Source: Hydrogenophaga crassostreae (GTDB taxonomy: Bacteria; Pseudomonadota; Gammaproteobacteria; Burkholderiales; Burkholderiaceae_C). From it: a stretch of DNA of 64,000 bases. Under the pieces are notes generated by a model. The model was not told where the DNA came from and did no database searches. It worked only from the letters and a program-made list of their open reading frames with translations. The stretch spans positions 3,399,501 to 3,463,500 of the forward strand of contig NZ_CP017476.1 of assembly GCF_001761385.1 (NCBI RefSeq), given 5' to 3'. Below are positions 1 through 8,947 of the stretch, piece by piece. The position numbers were made by a program, and so were the translations under genes. Within the stretch, counting starts at the first letter, position 1; each line of letters begins with the position of its first letter.

Positions 1-366
1 GTCTGGTCCATCGTGGTGCTGCTGGCCTACAGCTTCACCGCGCACCATGTGGTCGCCGGCGCCATCAACCTGTTTCTCATCGGTACCACGGTGGCCATTT
101 GTCCGGCCCTGCAGATCCGTTTGATGGATGTGGCGGGCGAAGCACAGGTCATGGCGGCAGCACTCAACCACTCGGCCTTCAATGTAGCCAACGCCCTGGG
201 TGCGTGGCTGGGTGGCGCAGCCATCAGCGCAGGCATGGGGTGGACGTCAACGGGATGGGTGGGCGCCTTGCTGGCGGTCGCGGGGCTGGCGATTTTTGGC
301 TGGGCATACGCCGAATCAAAAAAGCACCCCGCGCCCGGCAAACCGGGGCCGGTGCCGATCGCCTGA
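1..366 (+). CDS. MFS transporter, C-terminal fragment
   Basis: This is the last 121 residues of a gene that begins before the window; the frame is open from base 1 to the TGA at 364-366. It shows alternating hydrophobic helices with short loops, including INLFLIGTTVAICPALQIRL and a later FNVANALGAWLGGAAIS segment. The second is typical of the last helices of DHA1-type drug/sugar efflux permeases (AraJ/YdhP-like). The end is a short polar, proline-rich cytoplasmic tail. The substrate cannot be deduced from this portion. I infer an inner-membrane proton-driven exporter; family confidence is good, specificity unknown. Confidence 0.8.
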   Translation, partial: VWSIVVLLAYSFTAHHVVAGAINLFLIGTTVAICPALQIRLMDVAGEAQVMAAALNHSAFNVANALGAWLGGAAISAGMGWTSTGWVGALLAVAGLAIFGWAYAESKKHPAPGKPGPVPIA

Positions 367-481
367 CGGATCTGGCTGCGCCCACTCAAGAACACCGGCT
401 CCCGAAAAGCAGAAAAGCCGTCTGAATCGACGGCTTCGGCGGATGGCATGGGGCCCGACGCTCAGCGCAGCCCCAGCAGAA

Positions 482-712
482 TCACTTTTTGGAAGAGGCC
501 TTCTTGGCGGACGCCTTGACAAGGAAAGTCACCTTCATGGTCACGCGGTATTCGACCACCTTGCCTTTGGACACCACAACCTTCTGATCTTGGATCCAGG
601 CGCCGGTCACTTCGGTCACGCTGTCGTTGACGCGGGCAATGCCCTGCTTCATTGCGTCGTCGAAGCTCTTTTTGCTGCCGGAAATGATTTCAATGATTTT
701 GGCGACGGCCAT
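482..712 (-). CDS. Dodecin family flavin-binding protein
   Basis: A 76-residue protein starting MAVAKIIEI. Dodecins are small cytoplasmic proteins of about 65-75 residues that assemble into hollow dodecamers and bind flavin dimers, buffering free flavin. The sequence has the beta-alpha-beta-beta pattern of the family: a first strand KIIEIISGS, a helix FDDAMKQGIARV, then strands around VTGAWIQDQKVVV and EYRVTMKVTFLV. The tail is lysine/serine rich. I chose ATG 712 because AGGAG lies a few bases upstream (complement of 721-725). The longer upstream reading lacks dodecin similarity. It appears monocistronic, facing away from argD. Confidence 0.85.
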   Translation of the reverse strand: MAVAKIIEIISGSKKSFDDAMKQGIARVNDSVTEVTGAWIQDQKVVVSKGKVVEYRVTMKVTFLVKASAKKASSKK

Positions 713-821
713 ATTGTGTACTCCTGAAGTGTTAAACAAGCCTTCTGTTTTACCAGCCCGGATGCCATCGCACAACCCACAACCCCATCTTCAAGGTGCA
801 GAGCGTGAAATAGGGACGGCT

Positions 822-1148
822 TCAACCCTGGACCGGAGGGTCGGGGAGCAAGCAGGCTTCGGCCAGCTGCAGGGCATTGTCTTTGGCAAACGCCATCACA
901 AAATCCCAGGCCATGGGCTCTTCATCGCGCATATCGGTATGAACAATCACGCATTTCACACCACCGATCACCGTGGGCACACACCAGGGTGAGTAGGCGA
1001 TGTGGCCACCTATGCCGGCCTTCGCCCCGCCCGGGCGAAACTGGCTCATCACGCCAGCCAAGCGCTCCGCCCAGTCGCTGGGGCGAAAAGGGCGGCCATT
1101 GGGGGTGATCCCCTGAATGAACACTTGTTTGGAGCTGGGAGAAACCAT
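822..1148 (-). CDS. DUF3579 family protein
   Basis: A 108-residue soluble protein with the conserved opening of DUF3579: an FIQGIT strand, then FRPSDWAERLAGVMS and FRPGG. A second conserved half has YSPWCVPTVIGGVKCV and AWDFVMAFAKDNALQL. The family is small, of unknown function and largely restricted to betaproteobacteria, where it commonly sits beside argD/argF as here. It is divergent from argD with 290 bp between the two starts. No signal peptide or membrane segment. The ATG at 1148 follows AAGG at suitable spacing. Function unknown; a link to arginine metabolism is only inferred from location. Confidence 0.85.
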   Translation of the reverse strand: MVSPSSKQVFIQGITPNGRPFRPSDWAERLAGVMSQFRPGGAKAGIGGHIAYSPWCVPTVIGGVKCVIVHTDMRDEEPMAWDFVMAFAKDNALQLAEACLLPDPPVQG

Positions 1149-1438
1149 CTGGAAAGCCTTCGTATGGAGGGCCCGTATAGAAAGACGCTAACCTTGAGGT
1201 AACCGAAGCGGATACAGCACGGCAGGATGGATAAATTCTATCTTATATAAGACTCAAAATCAGGGATTACCCGAGGGTTCAACCCGACCCCGAGTGTGGC
1301 GCAACGCTGTGATGCAAAACCAGCAAATATGCCGCATGTTTCGGCCTCTAAAATCGCTTTTCAACGGCTCACCGCGTGTTGGGCCGTTTGTGTTTCCGGT
1401 TTCTCTTCTGTTCAGCCCCTTTTTTCAGGAACCCCTGC

Positions 1439-2641
1439 ATGTCCACTCATCAAGCTATCCCCGCTGCCTCACCCCACGTCATGAACACCTACGGGCGCTT
1501 GCCTGTGGCCATGTCGCACGGCCGAGGCTGCAGGCTTTGGGATGTGAACGGCAAAGAATACCTGGATGCATTGGCGGGCATCGCGGTCAATACGCTGGGC
1601 CACGCCCACCCCAAGCTGGTGCCCGCGCTGCAAGAGCAGATCGCCAAAATGATGCACTGCTGCAACTATTACCACGTGCCTGATCAGGAGCGCCTGGCCG
1701 AGATGCTGGTCGAGCGCTCAGGCATGACCAACGTGTTCTTTTGCAGCACCGGTCTTGAAGCCAACGAAGCGGCCCTCAAACTGGCACGCAAATTTGGCCA
1801 CAACAAGGGCATCGAGCGCCCCGAGATCGTGGTGTACGAGAAGGCCTTTCATGGCCGCTCGATCGCCACCCTCTCCGCCACTGGCAACCCGAAGATCCAG
1901 GCCGGGTTCGGGCCCTTGGTTGAGGGGTTCATCCGGGTTCCACTCAATGACCTCGACTCGCTGAAAAAGGCCACCGCAGGCAACCCGAACGTGGTCGCTG
2001 TGTTTTTTGAAGCCATCCAGGGCGAAGGCGGCGTGAACCCCATGACCGACGAATACATGCAGGGCGTGCGCGCCATGTGCGATGCCAACGACTGGCTGAT
2101 GATGATCGACGAAGTGCAATGCGGCATGGGCCGCACCGGCAAATGGTTTGCCCACCAATGGGCCGGCATCGTTCCCGATGTGATGCCACTGGCCAAGGGG
2201 CTGGGCTCCGGGGTGCCCATCGGCGCCGTGGTCGCAGGCCCCAAAGCCGCCAACATCTTCACACCCGGCGCCCACGGCACCACTTTCGGGGGCAACCCGC
2301 TGTCGATGCGCGCCGGCGTGGAAACGATCCGCATCATGGAGGAAGACGGATTGATGGAAAACGCGGCCAAAGTGGGCAAGCACCTGCAAACCCGTTTGCT
2401 GACCAGTTTGCTGGAAGTCGCAGGCGTAAAGCAGGTCCGTGGCCATGGCCTCATGATAGGCATTGAGCTCGACCGACCTTGCGGCGCTATTGCACAGCGC
2501 GCACTGGACGCGGGCTTGTTGCTCAGCGTCACCGCCGACAACGTGATCCGCCTGGTGCCGCCGCTCATCATGACCAGCGCTGAGGCCGACGAAGTGGCCG
2601 CGATCTTGCTGCCCATCATCAAAGACTTTCTGGCCGAGTAA
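1439..2641 (+). CDS. argD: Acetylornithine aminotransferase (class III PLP enzyme)
   Basis: A 400-residue class-III aminotransferase. It transfers the alpha-amino group of glutamate to N-acetylglutamate 5-semialdehyde in arginine biosynthesis; family members often also act on succinyldiaminopimelate. Visible motifs are the glycine loop CSTGLEANEAALKLAR near residue 100, the PLP-contacting MIDEVQCGMGRTGKWFA, and the Schiff-base lysine K253 in PLAKGLGSG. Substrate-binding GTTFGGNPLS follows. I chose ATG 1439 because AGGA precedes it; an upstream in-frame ATG at 1376 adds a non-homologous leader. argF follows 114 bp downstream, making an arg pair. Confidence 0.93.
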   Translation: MSTHQAIPAASPHVMNTYGRLPVAMSHGRGCRLWDVNGKEYLDALAGIAVNTLGHAHPKLVPALQEQIAKMMHCCNYYHVPDQERLAEMLVERSGMTNVFFCSTGLEANEAALKLARKFGHNKGIERPEIVVYEKAFHGRSIATLSATGNPKIQAGFGPLVEGFIRVPLNDLDSLKKATAGNPNVVAVFFEAIQGEGGVNPMTDEYMQGVRAMCDANDWLMMIDEVQCGMGRTGKWFAHQWAGIVPDVMPLAKGLGSGVPIGAVVAGPKAANIFTPGAHGTTFGGNPLSMRAGVETIRIMEEDGLMENAAKVGKHLQTRLLTSLLEVAGVKQVRGHGLMIGIELDRPCGAIAQRALDAGLLLSVTADNVIRLVPPLIMTSAEADEVAAILLPIIKDFLAE

Positions 2642-2645
2642 ACCT

Positions 2646-2719
2646 TACCCCCGCGCCGCTTCGCGTCACCCCCAAGGGGGCGCCCGCAGCGGCCTGGCAA
2701 GGCCAGTTCCGCGCTGGTC
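2646..2719 (+). repeat. Dispersed G/C-rich hairpin repeat, argD-argF gap
   Basis: The argD-argF gap holds a copy of the dispersed element: GCGCCGCTTCGCG, then the hairpin core CCCCCAAGGGGG, then the inverted pair GGCCTGGCAAGGCCAG. The same block layout recurs after kynU, after the DUF294 gene and before ahpC. It could act as a weak attenuator or mRNA-stability element, because it separates two genes of one pathway. Confidence 0.7.
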
Positions 2720-2755
2720 CCGCCTGTTGCGGTCACACACCGATCCTTTAAAACC

Positions 2756-3703
2756 ATGTCTATCAAACACTACCTGCAATTCAAGGACCTGAACGCCGAG
2801 GAATACGGCTACCTGTTCCAGCGCGCCGCCTTCATCAAGCAAAAATTCAAAGCCTTTGAAAAGCACCAGCCTTTTGCCGACCCCGACCGCACGCTGGCGC
2901 TGATCTTTGAGAAAGCCAGCACCCGCACCCGCGTGAGCTTCGAAGCCGGCATGTACCAGCTCGGCGGCTCGGTGGTTCACCTCACCACCGGCGACAGCCA
3001 GCTCGGTCGCTCCGAGCCGATCGAAGACAGCGCCAAGGTGATCAGCCGCATGGTCGATCTGGTGATGATCCGCACCTACGAACAGAGCAAGCTGGAAAAG
3101 TTTGCGGCCCACTCGCGCGTGCCGGTCATCAACGGCCTGACCAACGAGTTCCACCCCTGCCAGATCCTGACCGATCTGTTCACGCTCAGCGAATACCGCC
3201 CTGCCGCCAGCGGCAAGCCGCTGGATGCCATCAAAGGCAAGGTCGTGGCCTGGGTGGGCGACGGCAACAACATGGCCAACACCTGGCTGCAAGCCGCAGA
3301 AATGCTGGGCTTCACCGTGCACGTGAGCACACCCAGCGGCTATGAAGTGGACCCGGTGCTCGCCGGCATTTCCAACCGCGACTGCTACAAGGTGTTCAAA
3401 GACCCCAAAGAGGCCTGCGCAGGGGCCGATCTGGTGACCACCGATGTGTGGACCAGCATGGGCTACGAGGCAGAAAACGAAGTGCGCCGCACGGCGTTTG
3501 CCCAGTGGTGTGTGGACGAAGCCATGATGGCATCGGCGAAAAAGGACGCCCTTTTCATGCATTGCCTGCCCGCCCACCGCGGCGAAGAAGTGACGGCCGA
3601 GGTGATCGACGGGCCACAAAGCGTGGTGTGGGACGAAGCCGAGAACCGCATGCATGCACAGAAAGCGCTGATGGAGTATTTGCTACTGGGTCGCCTCGGT
3701 TGA
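2756..3703 (+). CDS. argF: Ornithine carbamoyltransferase
   Basis: A 315-residue enzyme that forms citrulline from ornithine and carbamoyl phosphate. The carbamoyl-phosphate loop STRTR is at residues 55-59. The ornithine-side signature HCLPA is at 269-273, in the same order as all OTCases. The body also has NGLTNEFHPCQILTDLFT and VGDGNNMANTWL, the hinge and ornithine-binding segments. Length matches the anabolic trimeric enzyme (305-335). It follows argD in the same direction, separated by the G/C-rich repeat, so it may be cotranscribed. Confidence 0.95.
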   Translation: MSIKHYLQFKDLNAEEYGYLFQRAAFIKQKFKAFEKHQPFADPDRTLALIFEKASTRTRVSFEAGMYQLGGSVVHLTTGDSQLGRSEPIEDSAKVISRMVDLVMIRTYEQSKLEKFAAHSRVPVINGLTNEFHPCQILTDLFTLSEYRPAASGKPLDAIKGKVVAWVGDGNNMANTWLQAAEMLGFTVHVSTPSGYEVDPVLAGISNRDCYKVFKDPKEACAGADLVTTDVWTSMGYEAENEVRRTAFAQWCVDEAMMASAKKDALFMHCLPAHRGEEVTAEVIDGPQSVVWDEAENRMHAQKALMEYLLLGRLG

Positions 3704-3716
3704 AATCGATCTGCCT

Positions 3717-3875
3717 TCAATAGTAGGGAACGACACGATCAGCCCGCTGTGCGTGACGGCACGCAGCTGTCCAGCAACGCCTGAGCCAGCGCATGATCGA
3801 CCGCAACAAGCGGCGACCCAATGGCACGGAATGCGTTGCGCCGGGAAAGGCATGGTTCAGGTTCAGGTGTGACAT
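3717..3875 (-). CDS. Small arginine-rich hypothetical protein (52 aa)
   Basis: An open frame of 52 residues in an otherwise empty 310-bp gap. It has a good ribosome site (GGAGA, five bases before the ATG at 3875). It encodes an amphipathic stretch RRLLRSIMRWLRRCW followed by a basic tail ending RVVPYY. Size and composition recall the DUF1127-type small arginine-rich proteins of proteobacteria, but the hallmark ending of that family is absent. It lies 138 bp downstream of the hydrolase-LuxR gene in the same direction and just before the convergent argF end. It could be chance, but the start context and helix argue for a real gene. Confidence 0.45.
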   Translation of the reverse strand: MSHLNLNHAFPGATHSVPLGRRLLRSIMRWLRRCWTAACRHAQRADRVVPYY

Positions 3876-4013
3876 GAGGTCTCCAGTGCACAAGTGTTTC
3901 GATGAAGTTCATTCAATCGAAATGGCGCACTTCGCACGAGAGGCAGCTGTCCCGAATTGAGCGTGATTCGGACCGATATGACCCATTTGCCGGGACCCGT
4001 GTCCCGACGGGAC

Positions 4014-5105
4014 TCAGCGAGGCAGCGACTGGGCGCCGAATCCCGCTTCACGCGCACGCACGATGGCTTGAGCGCGGGTTGCTGCGTCGAGCTTGACGAA
4101 CACCGCAGAGACCTTATTGCGCACCGTCTTTTCGGCAAGGCCCAGGTGGGCGGCAATCTGCAAATTGTCCAGGCCATGCGCCAACAGTTCAAGCAACGCC
4201 CGCTCGCCAGGGCTCAGGTCGGGGAATGCCAGGGATGGGCAAGCCTGCGCTTGATGCTCATCGAGAAACGCCTGAATTTCGCCGAAGCATTGAGCGAAGG
4301 CAGGCTCATCCGCCAACAAGGCATGGCTTCGGCTGTCCAGTGGCACAAAGCGGGCACCCGAGATCATTCCGGCGGTCCGTCTTCCTTCTTCGAATGGTAC
4401 GCGGGCGTCGCCGCGGGCATGCAGCACCAGCGTCGGACAGCTGATCTGCGCGGCCATTTCGGTGACGTCAATCTGACCAAAGGCGGCGATGACGCGCGCG
4501 GCATGGGCGGGACTCGTGGACAGCCGCTCGAGCTCATTGAACCATTGCACTTGTTCGGGCGACCCATCGGGAATGAATTGAGACGTGAACACCTGACGGA
4601 AAGCAGGGTTGTCCCGCCCCCAACCAAGCTCGATCAGGTCGACCATCAGTTTCGCCTCCTTGATCTGCGAAGGCGTCGGGTCCCGGCGCATTGGACCGCG
4701 CAAGTAGCCACCGAGCACAACCAGGCAAGAGACACGCTCAGGGTGGCGGACTGCGTAGGCAATGGACACAGCGCAACCCTGCGAGCAGCCAAGCAGCGCA
4801 AAGCGTTCCAGCCCGGCGGCATCGACCACAGCTTCCAGGTCGGCAACCCAGGCGTCAAGGGTTTGAGGTGCCGAATCCATATCCGACAATCCGCAGCCCC
4901 GTGCGTCATAGCGAACCAACTGGCGCCGGTTGCTGAGTTCTCGCAGCCATGGCAGCCAGACAGGACTGACAAGATCGAATTCGAGGTGGGTGAGAAAATG
5001 GGCGGCTCGCACGAGTGGCGGCCCTTGACCGATGGTTGCGTACGCGATCTGCACACCATCTGTCGACCTGCAGAAGCGAAGCGTTTGCGGTGTCTTGGCC
5101 TTCAT
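4014..5105 (-). CDS. Alpha/beta hydrolase fused to LuxR-type HTH
   Basis: A 363-residue fusion. Residues about 10-280 form an alpha/beta hydrolase: oxyanion/strand region YDARGCGLSD, nucleophile elbow GCSQGC with Ser108, a later acid in LHARGDARVPFEEG, and a candidate catalytic His in SRSHALLADEP. Residues about 298-355 form a LuxR/GerE helix-turn-helix: LSPGERALLELLAHGLDNLQ, then IAAHLGLAEKTVRNKVSAVF. Proteins of this build are predicted one-component regulators in which the hydrolase fold binds or turns over an effector; no substrate is known to me. It stands alone, with 265 bp before the divergent methyltransferase gene. Confidence 0.85.
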   Translation of the reverse strand: MKAKTPQTLRFCRSTDGVQIAYATIGQGPPLVRAAHFLTHLEFDLVSPVWLPWLRELSNRRQLVRYDARGCGLSDMDSAPQTLDAWVADLEAVVDAAGLERFALLGCSQGCAVSIAYAVRHPERVSCLVVLGGYLRGPMRRDPTPSQIKEAKLMVDLIELGWGRDNPAFRQVFTSQFIPDGSPEQVQWFNELERLSTSPAHAARVIAAFGQIDVTEMAAQISCPTLVLHARGDARVPFEEGRRTAGMISGARFVPLDSRSHALLADEPAFAQCFGEIQAFLDEHQAQACPSLAFPDLSPGERALLELLAHGLDNLQIAAHLGLAEKTVRNKVSAVFVKLDAATRAQAIVRAREAGFGAQSLPR

Positions 5106-5370
5106 TTGAACATCTTAGCGCCACGAAATTGCACGGTATTCAATTCGACCTATGGGCGACCTGGTATGAACGTGCCTGTAGACCGCATTGCTTCCAGTGT
5201 GCAGCCCGGTTTCCGCTGAACCCGAACCCTGCGCTTAGCGAACACGCCTCACCATAATTTTCGAATGTCACTGATCTACCAGGCAAACAACCCTGTGTTT
5301 CAAAATACAGTCACCCGCCCACAGGGCCTTGCCCGCGCGAGCATGCCACTCTGGCGCCACTAAACCCATC

Positions 5371-6315
5371 ATGCAAACCTTGTTAACCGCCATCGCCACG
5401 ATGGCCCTGCCCACCGACGCCCAGCGCATCTTCCATGGCCGTGGCGGGATGCATCCAGGGTGCGAACACCTGTCGTTCGACTGGTTCTCCCCGGCCTGGC
5501 TGCTCACCAGCTTTCAGCCCATGGAGGCAACCCAGCTGACCCAGGTGCATCAGGCCCTGATCAAGCGCTGGACCGAAATCGCGCCCGCCGGCGCACCGCT
5601 CAACTGGGCCTACCAATGCCGCGCCACCGGCCATGCGGAGACGCGCTTGATGGCCGGCAGCGTGCCCGATCCGCATGATGTACTCGAACATGGCGCACGC
5701 TACCGGGTGCACCTGCTCAAAGGCCAGAACCACGGTCTCTTTCTCGACATGGCCAATGGCCGCCAATGGGTGAAAGAATGCGTGCGCAAGCAGGCCGGGG
5801 AGGCCAAGGTGCTCAACCTGTTTGCATACACCTGTGCCTTCTCCATCGCTGCCTTGCAAGGCGGTGCGAAGCAGGTGGTCAACGTGGACATGAGCGCCGG
5901 CGCCATGGGTCTGGGCCAGCTCAACCATGCGCTCAACGGCTTTCAGAGTGGCGCCAGCTTTCTGACCCACGACATCTTCAAAACCTGGGGCAAGATCACC
6001 CGCAGCGGGCCATACCACCTCGTCATAGTGGACCCGCCAAGTTTCCAGAAAGGCAGTTTCATCGCCACCAAGGACTACGCCAAGCTCATGCGCCGCTTGC
6101 CCGACTTGTTGCGCCCTGGTGGCCAGGCCATGTTGTGCCTCAATGCCCCCGAGCTGAGTGCCGACTTTTTGCAGCACCAGATGGCTGAGATAGCACCCGA
6201 ACTGGTCTTTGAACAGCGCCTGGACAACCCGCCGGTGTTTACCGACGTGGACCCCAACCGTTCACTCAAGGTCTTGATCTACCGCGCCCCCGATCTGCCA
6301 CCCCGCACCGCCTGA
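5371..6315 (+). CDS. Class I SAM-dependent methyltransferase (RlmI/RlmKL-like)
   Basis: A 314-residue Rossmann methyltransferase. The SAM site reads LNLFAYTCAFSIAAL, followed by the acidic strand end VVNVDMSAGAM. The catalytic-loop motif is VIVDPPSFQKG, the DPPS[FY] form seen in 23S rRNA m5C methyltransferases of the RlmI group. An N-terminal beta-rich region contains HLLKGQNHGLFLDM, as in that family. There is no recognisable PUA domain, so it is shorter than RlmI, and the substrate is uncertain. ATG 5371 is used because the upstream in-frame ATG at 5329 adds an unconserved leader. The YkgJ-like gene starts six bases after its stop, so the two are probably cotranscribed. Confidence 0.82.
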   Translation: MQTLLTAIATMALPTDAQRIFHGRGGMHPGCEHLSFDWFSPAWLLTSFQPMEATQLTQVHQALIKRWTEIAPAGAPLNWAYQCRATGHAETRLMAGSVPDPHDVLEHGARYRVHLLKGQNHGLFLDMANGRQWVKECVRKQAGEAKVLNLFAYTCAFSIAALQGGAKQVVNVDMSAGAMGLGQLNHALNGFQSGASFLTHDIFKTWGKITRSGPYHLVIVDPPSFQKGSFIATKDYAKLMRRLPDLLRPGGQAMLCLNAPELSADFLQHQMAEIAPELVFEQRLDNPPVFTDVDPNRSLKVLIYRAPDLPPRTA

Positions 6316-6321
6316 GGCATC

Positions 6322-6654
6322 ATGTCCAGCCCCTGCTCCACCTGCGGCGCTTGCTGCACCAGCTTCCGGGTCGATTTCTCCGTCATGGAAACCCAGACCG
6401 AGGGCGGCGCGGTGCCCGACGGCCTGACCGTCGAGGTCACCCGCCACACCGCCCGCATGCGTGGCACCGACCACAGCCCGCCGCGCTGCGCGGCACTCAC
6501 CGGCAAGCTCGGTGAGCGCGTGGCCTGCGGCATCTACGAATGGCGGCCCTCACCTTGCCGCGAATTCGAAACCAGCAGCGACGCCTGCCTGCGCGCCCGC
6601 ATGCGCCATGGCCTCGCCCCCTTGAGCGATGGTGTGTCCGCCGCTAAAGAATGA
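6322..6654 (+). CDS. YkgJ family cysteine cluster protein
   Basis: A 110-residue protein opening with CSTCGACC and carrying further cysteines in RCAALTG, VACGIYEWRPSPCREF and SSDACLRAR. This is the spaced-cysteine pattern of the YkgJ/UPF0153 family, predicted to bind a zinc or iron-sulphur cluster. WRPSPCREF is a family signature. Soluble, no signal peptide. It is closely spaced behind the methyltransferase gene, so the two probably share a transcript. The biochemical role of the family is not established to my knowledge. Confidence 0.85.
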   Translation: MSSPCSTCGACCTSFRVDFSVMETQTEGGAVPDGLTVEVTRHTARMRGTDHSPPRCAALTGKLGERVACGIYEWRPSPCREFETSSDACLRARMRHGLAPLSDGVSAAKE

Positions 6655-6805
6655 AACAAAAGTGCCGATATCGAGGGTGCGGTTCGGCTGCCAACTTGAC
6701 GCACCCCATCAGGGCCTCGCCCCATGCGTGCCGCAAGAAGCTAACATGGACTTCCACACCCACCGAAGTTGAACGCCAGTGCCCGTCGCCCCCCACGATT
6801 CACCG

Positions 6806-8854
6806 ATGTCTGCCCCATCCGGACCACCCCGTCCAGGGGTCGGCGAACCGCATGGACAAAGCCCGAAGGGCGTCGGCGAAACGCCGGCAAGCCTTCGCGC
6901 CATGGCCTTCGACGCGGTTTCGGAGGGCATCGTCATCACCGACAGCGCCCAACGCATCCTGCAGGTCAACCCCGCCTTCGAAGCCATCACCGGCCACCGC
7001 CAACAAGACATCGTGGGCCTCTCCTGCGCCTTCCTGCAAGGACCGCTGACCAGCCCGGAGGCACGGCAAGCGATCAGCCAGACACTGGCGCGACACGAGG
7101 TTTACAGCGGTGAAATTCTCAACTACCGCAAAGACGGCAGCACCTACTGGAGCGACCTGTCCATCTCCCCCCTGCGGGACGCCAACGGCCAACTGACCCA
7201 CTTCATTGGCCTCATGCGTGACATCAGCGAGCGCAAGCGCGCCGAGGCCGAGCTGATCGCAGGCGAGATGCGCTTCCGGGACGCGGCAGAAGCCGCCGGG
7301 GGCTACATCCTCGACATGGACACCCGGTTCCGCTACACCTTTGTGTCGGAACGGTCTAAGCAACTGCTCGGCTACCCGGCCGACGAACTCATCGGTCACA
7401 CCCCCGCCGAGTTCATGCCACCCGGTGAAATCGACAGGGTCAACGCCTGGTTCGAAACCAACCTCCAGCCAGACGGCTCGGTCCGGGGACTTGAGCACCG
7501 CATACTCACAAAATCCGGCCAAGTGCGCTGGCTGATGGTCTCCAGGGTTCCCCTGCGCGACCGCGAAGGCCATGTCACCGGACACCGCGGCACCGCGTTC
7601 GACATCACCGATCGCAAGCAAGCCGAGGCGGCCCGCGTCGAGCTGGAAAACCAGGTGCGCGAGTCCCAGAAAATGGAGGCCATCGGCACCCTGGCAGGGG
7701 GTATTGCCCACGATTTCAACAACATCATTGCCGCCATTCTGGGCAACGTGAACCTGGCCCGTCAGGATGTCAGCCCGGCCTCGCCCGCGCTGGAAAGCCT
7801 GGACCAGATCCACAAAGCCGCCAGCCGCGCGCGCGATCTGGTGCGCCAGATCCTCTCGTTCAGCCGACGCGAACAAACCCAGTACAAACGCACCAGCCTG
7901 GCACCCATTGCGCAAGACACCGGGAGCATGCTGCGCGCCCTGCTGCCCGCGCGTGTGGCCATCGAGGTCGAATGCGCCGCGGATGTGCCACCAGTGGCCG
8001 CCGATGCCTCGCAGATCCAGCAAGTCATCATCAACCTCGCGACCAACGCCATGCAGGCCATGGCAGGAAAGCCCGGCCGTGTGCACATCGGCCTCGAACG
8101 TGCCCAGCCCGAAGAGGCTCACACCGCCAGCCACCTCGCCCTGCGCGACCTGTTCCAGCGCCATCCCGAGGGACTGGTGCGCCTGGGCATCTCCGACAAC
8201 GGACCGGGCATGGACAAAGCCATGCTGGGCCGCATTTTTGAGCCTTTCTTCACCACCAAGCCGGTCGGCGAAGGCACCGGGCTGGGTCTGGCCGTGGTGC
8301 ATGGCATTGCCCAGGGCCACCAAGGCGTCATCACTGTGGACAGCCAGGTCGGCGCGGGCACCCGCTTCGATCTCTACCTGCCGGTCGACACCGAAGCGCC
8401 CGCCGAAGCCACGCCTGCCAACAGCGCGGCCTACGCCAACCCCGCTCGCCGCAGCCCGGGCATCGAAGGCTCGGGCACCACCAAGCCGCACATCGTCTAC
8501 GTGGACGACGACGAAGCGCTGACCTTCCTCGTCAAACGCCTGCTCGAACGCCGGGGCATGCGGGTCAGCGCTCACCAGGACCAGGAGGAAGCCCTCAAGG
8601 CCGTCATCGACGACCCCGCCGGCATCGACCTGTTCCTCACCGACTACAACATGCCCGGCCTGTCGGGACTTGACCTCGCGCGCCGGGTTCGCGCCATCCG
8701 GGCCGACCTGCCCGTTGGCATCGCCTCGGGTTTCATCGACGAAACCCTGAGCGCAGAAGCCGTTGGCGCCGGGGTGCAAAGCCTGATTTTCAAAGCCACC
8801 TCGGTGGACGAGTTCTGCGGCTCCATCGAAGCCCTGCTGGTGCCCAAAACCTGA
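6806..8854 (+). CDS. Hybrid histidine kinase: LOV-like PAS, PAS, HisKA, HATPase, REC
   Basis: A roughly 680-residue cytoplasmic sensor with no membrane segments. The first PAS contains GLSCAFLQGP and NYRKDGSTYWSDLSISPLRD, very like a LOV flavin domain and keeping the cysteine at residue 74. A second PAS follows, ending with DITDRKQAEA. The HisKA H-box is GGIAHDFNNIIAAILGN. The ATPase has NLATNAMQAM, DNGPGMD and GEGTGLGLAVVHGIAQGH. The C-terminal receiver has VYVDDDEA, the phospho-acceptor in LFLTDYNMPGLSG and the switch lysine in LIFKAT. The start is uncertain: GTG 6779, ATG 6806 or ATG 6902 all lack a clear ribosome site. No cognate regulator is adjacent. Confidence 0.85.
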   Translation: MSAPSGPPRPGVGEPHGQSPKGVGETPASLRAMAFDAVSEGIVITDSAQRILQVNPAFEAITGHRQQDIVGLSCAFLQGPLTSPEARQAISQTLARHEVYSGEILNYRKDGSTYWSDLSISPLRDANGQLTHFIGLMRDISERKRAEAELIAGEMRFRDAAEAAGGYILDMDTRFRYTFVSERSKQLLGYPADELIGHTPAEFMPPGEIDRVNAWFETNLQPDGSVRGLEHRILTKSGQVRWLMVSRVPLRDREGHVTGHRGTAFDITDRKQAEAARVELENQVRESQKMEAIGTLAGGIAHDFNNIIAAILGNVNLARQDVSPASPALESLDQIHKAASRARDLVRQILSFSRREQTQYKRTSLAPIAQDTGSMLRALLPARVAIEVECAADVPPVAADASQIQQVIINLATNAMQAMAGKPGRVHIGLERAQPEEAHTASHLALRDLFQRHPEGLVRLGISDNGPGMDKAMLGRIFEPFFTTKPVGEGTGLGLAVVHGIAQGHQGVITVDSQVGAGTRFDLYLPVDTEAPAEATPANSAAYANPARRSPGIEGSGTTKPHIVYVDDDEALTFLVKRLLERRGMRVSAHQDQEEALKAVIDDPAGIDLFLTDYNMPGLSGLDLARRVRAIRADLPVGIASGFIDETLSAEAVGAGVQSLIFKATSVDEFCGSIEALLVPKT

Positions 8855-8947
8855 AAACCGATAGCCACTCACGGCGGTGCGAAGTTTTTGCCCGCCTGTT
8901 GGAATTAACCGACACCACAGGTTTTTGCCCGGTGCTACCTTCCCCGG

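Noticed and set aside
5289..5316. LexA-like CTGT...ACAG motif upstream of the methyltransferase
   Set aside because: The spacing is ten bases; LexA boxes need eight, and no SOS gene is adjacent.
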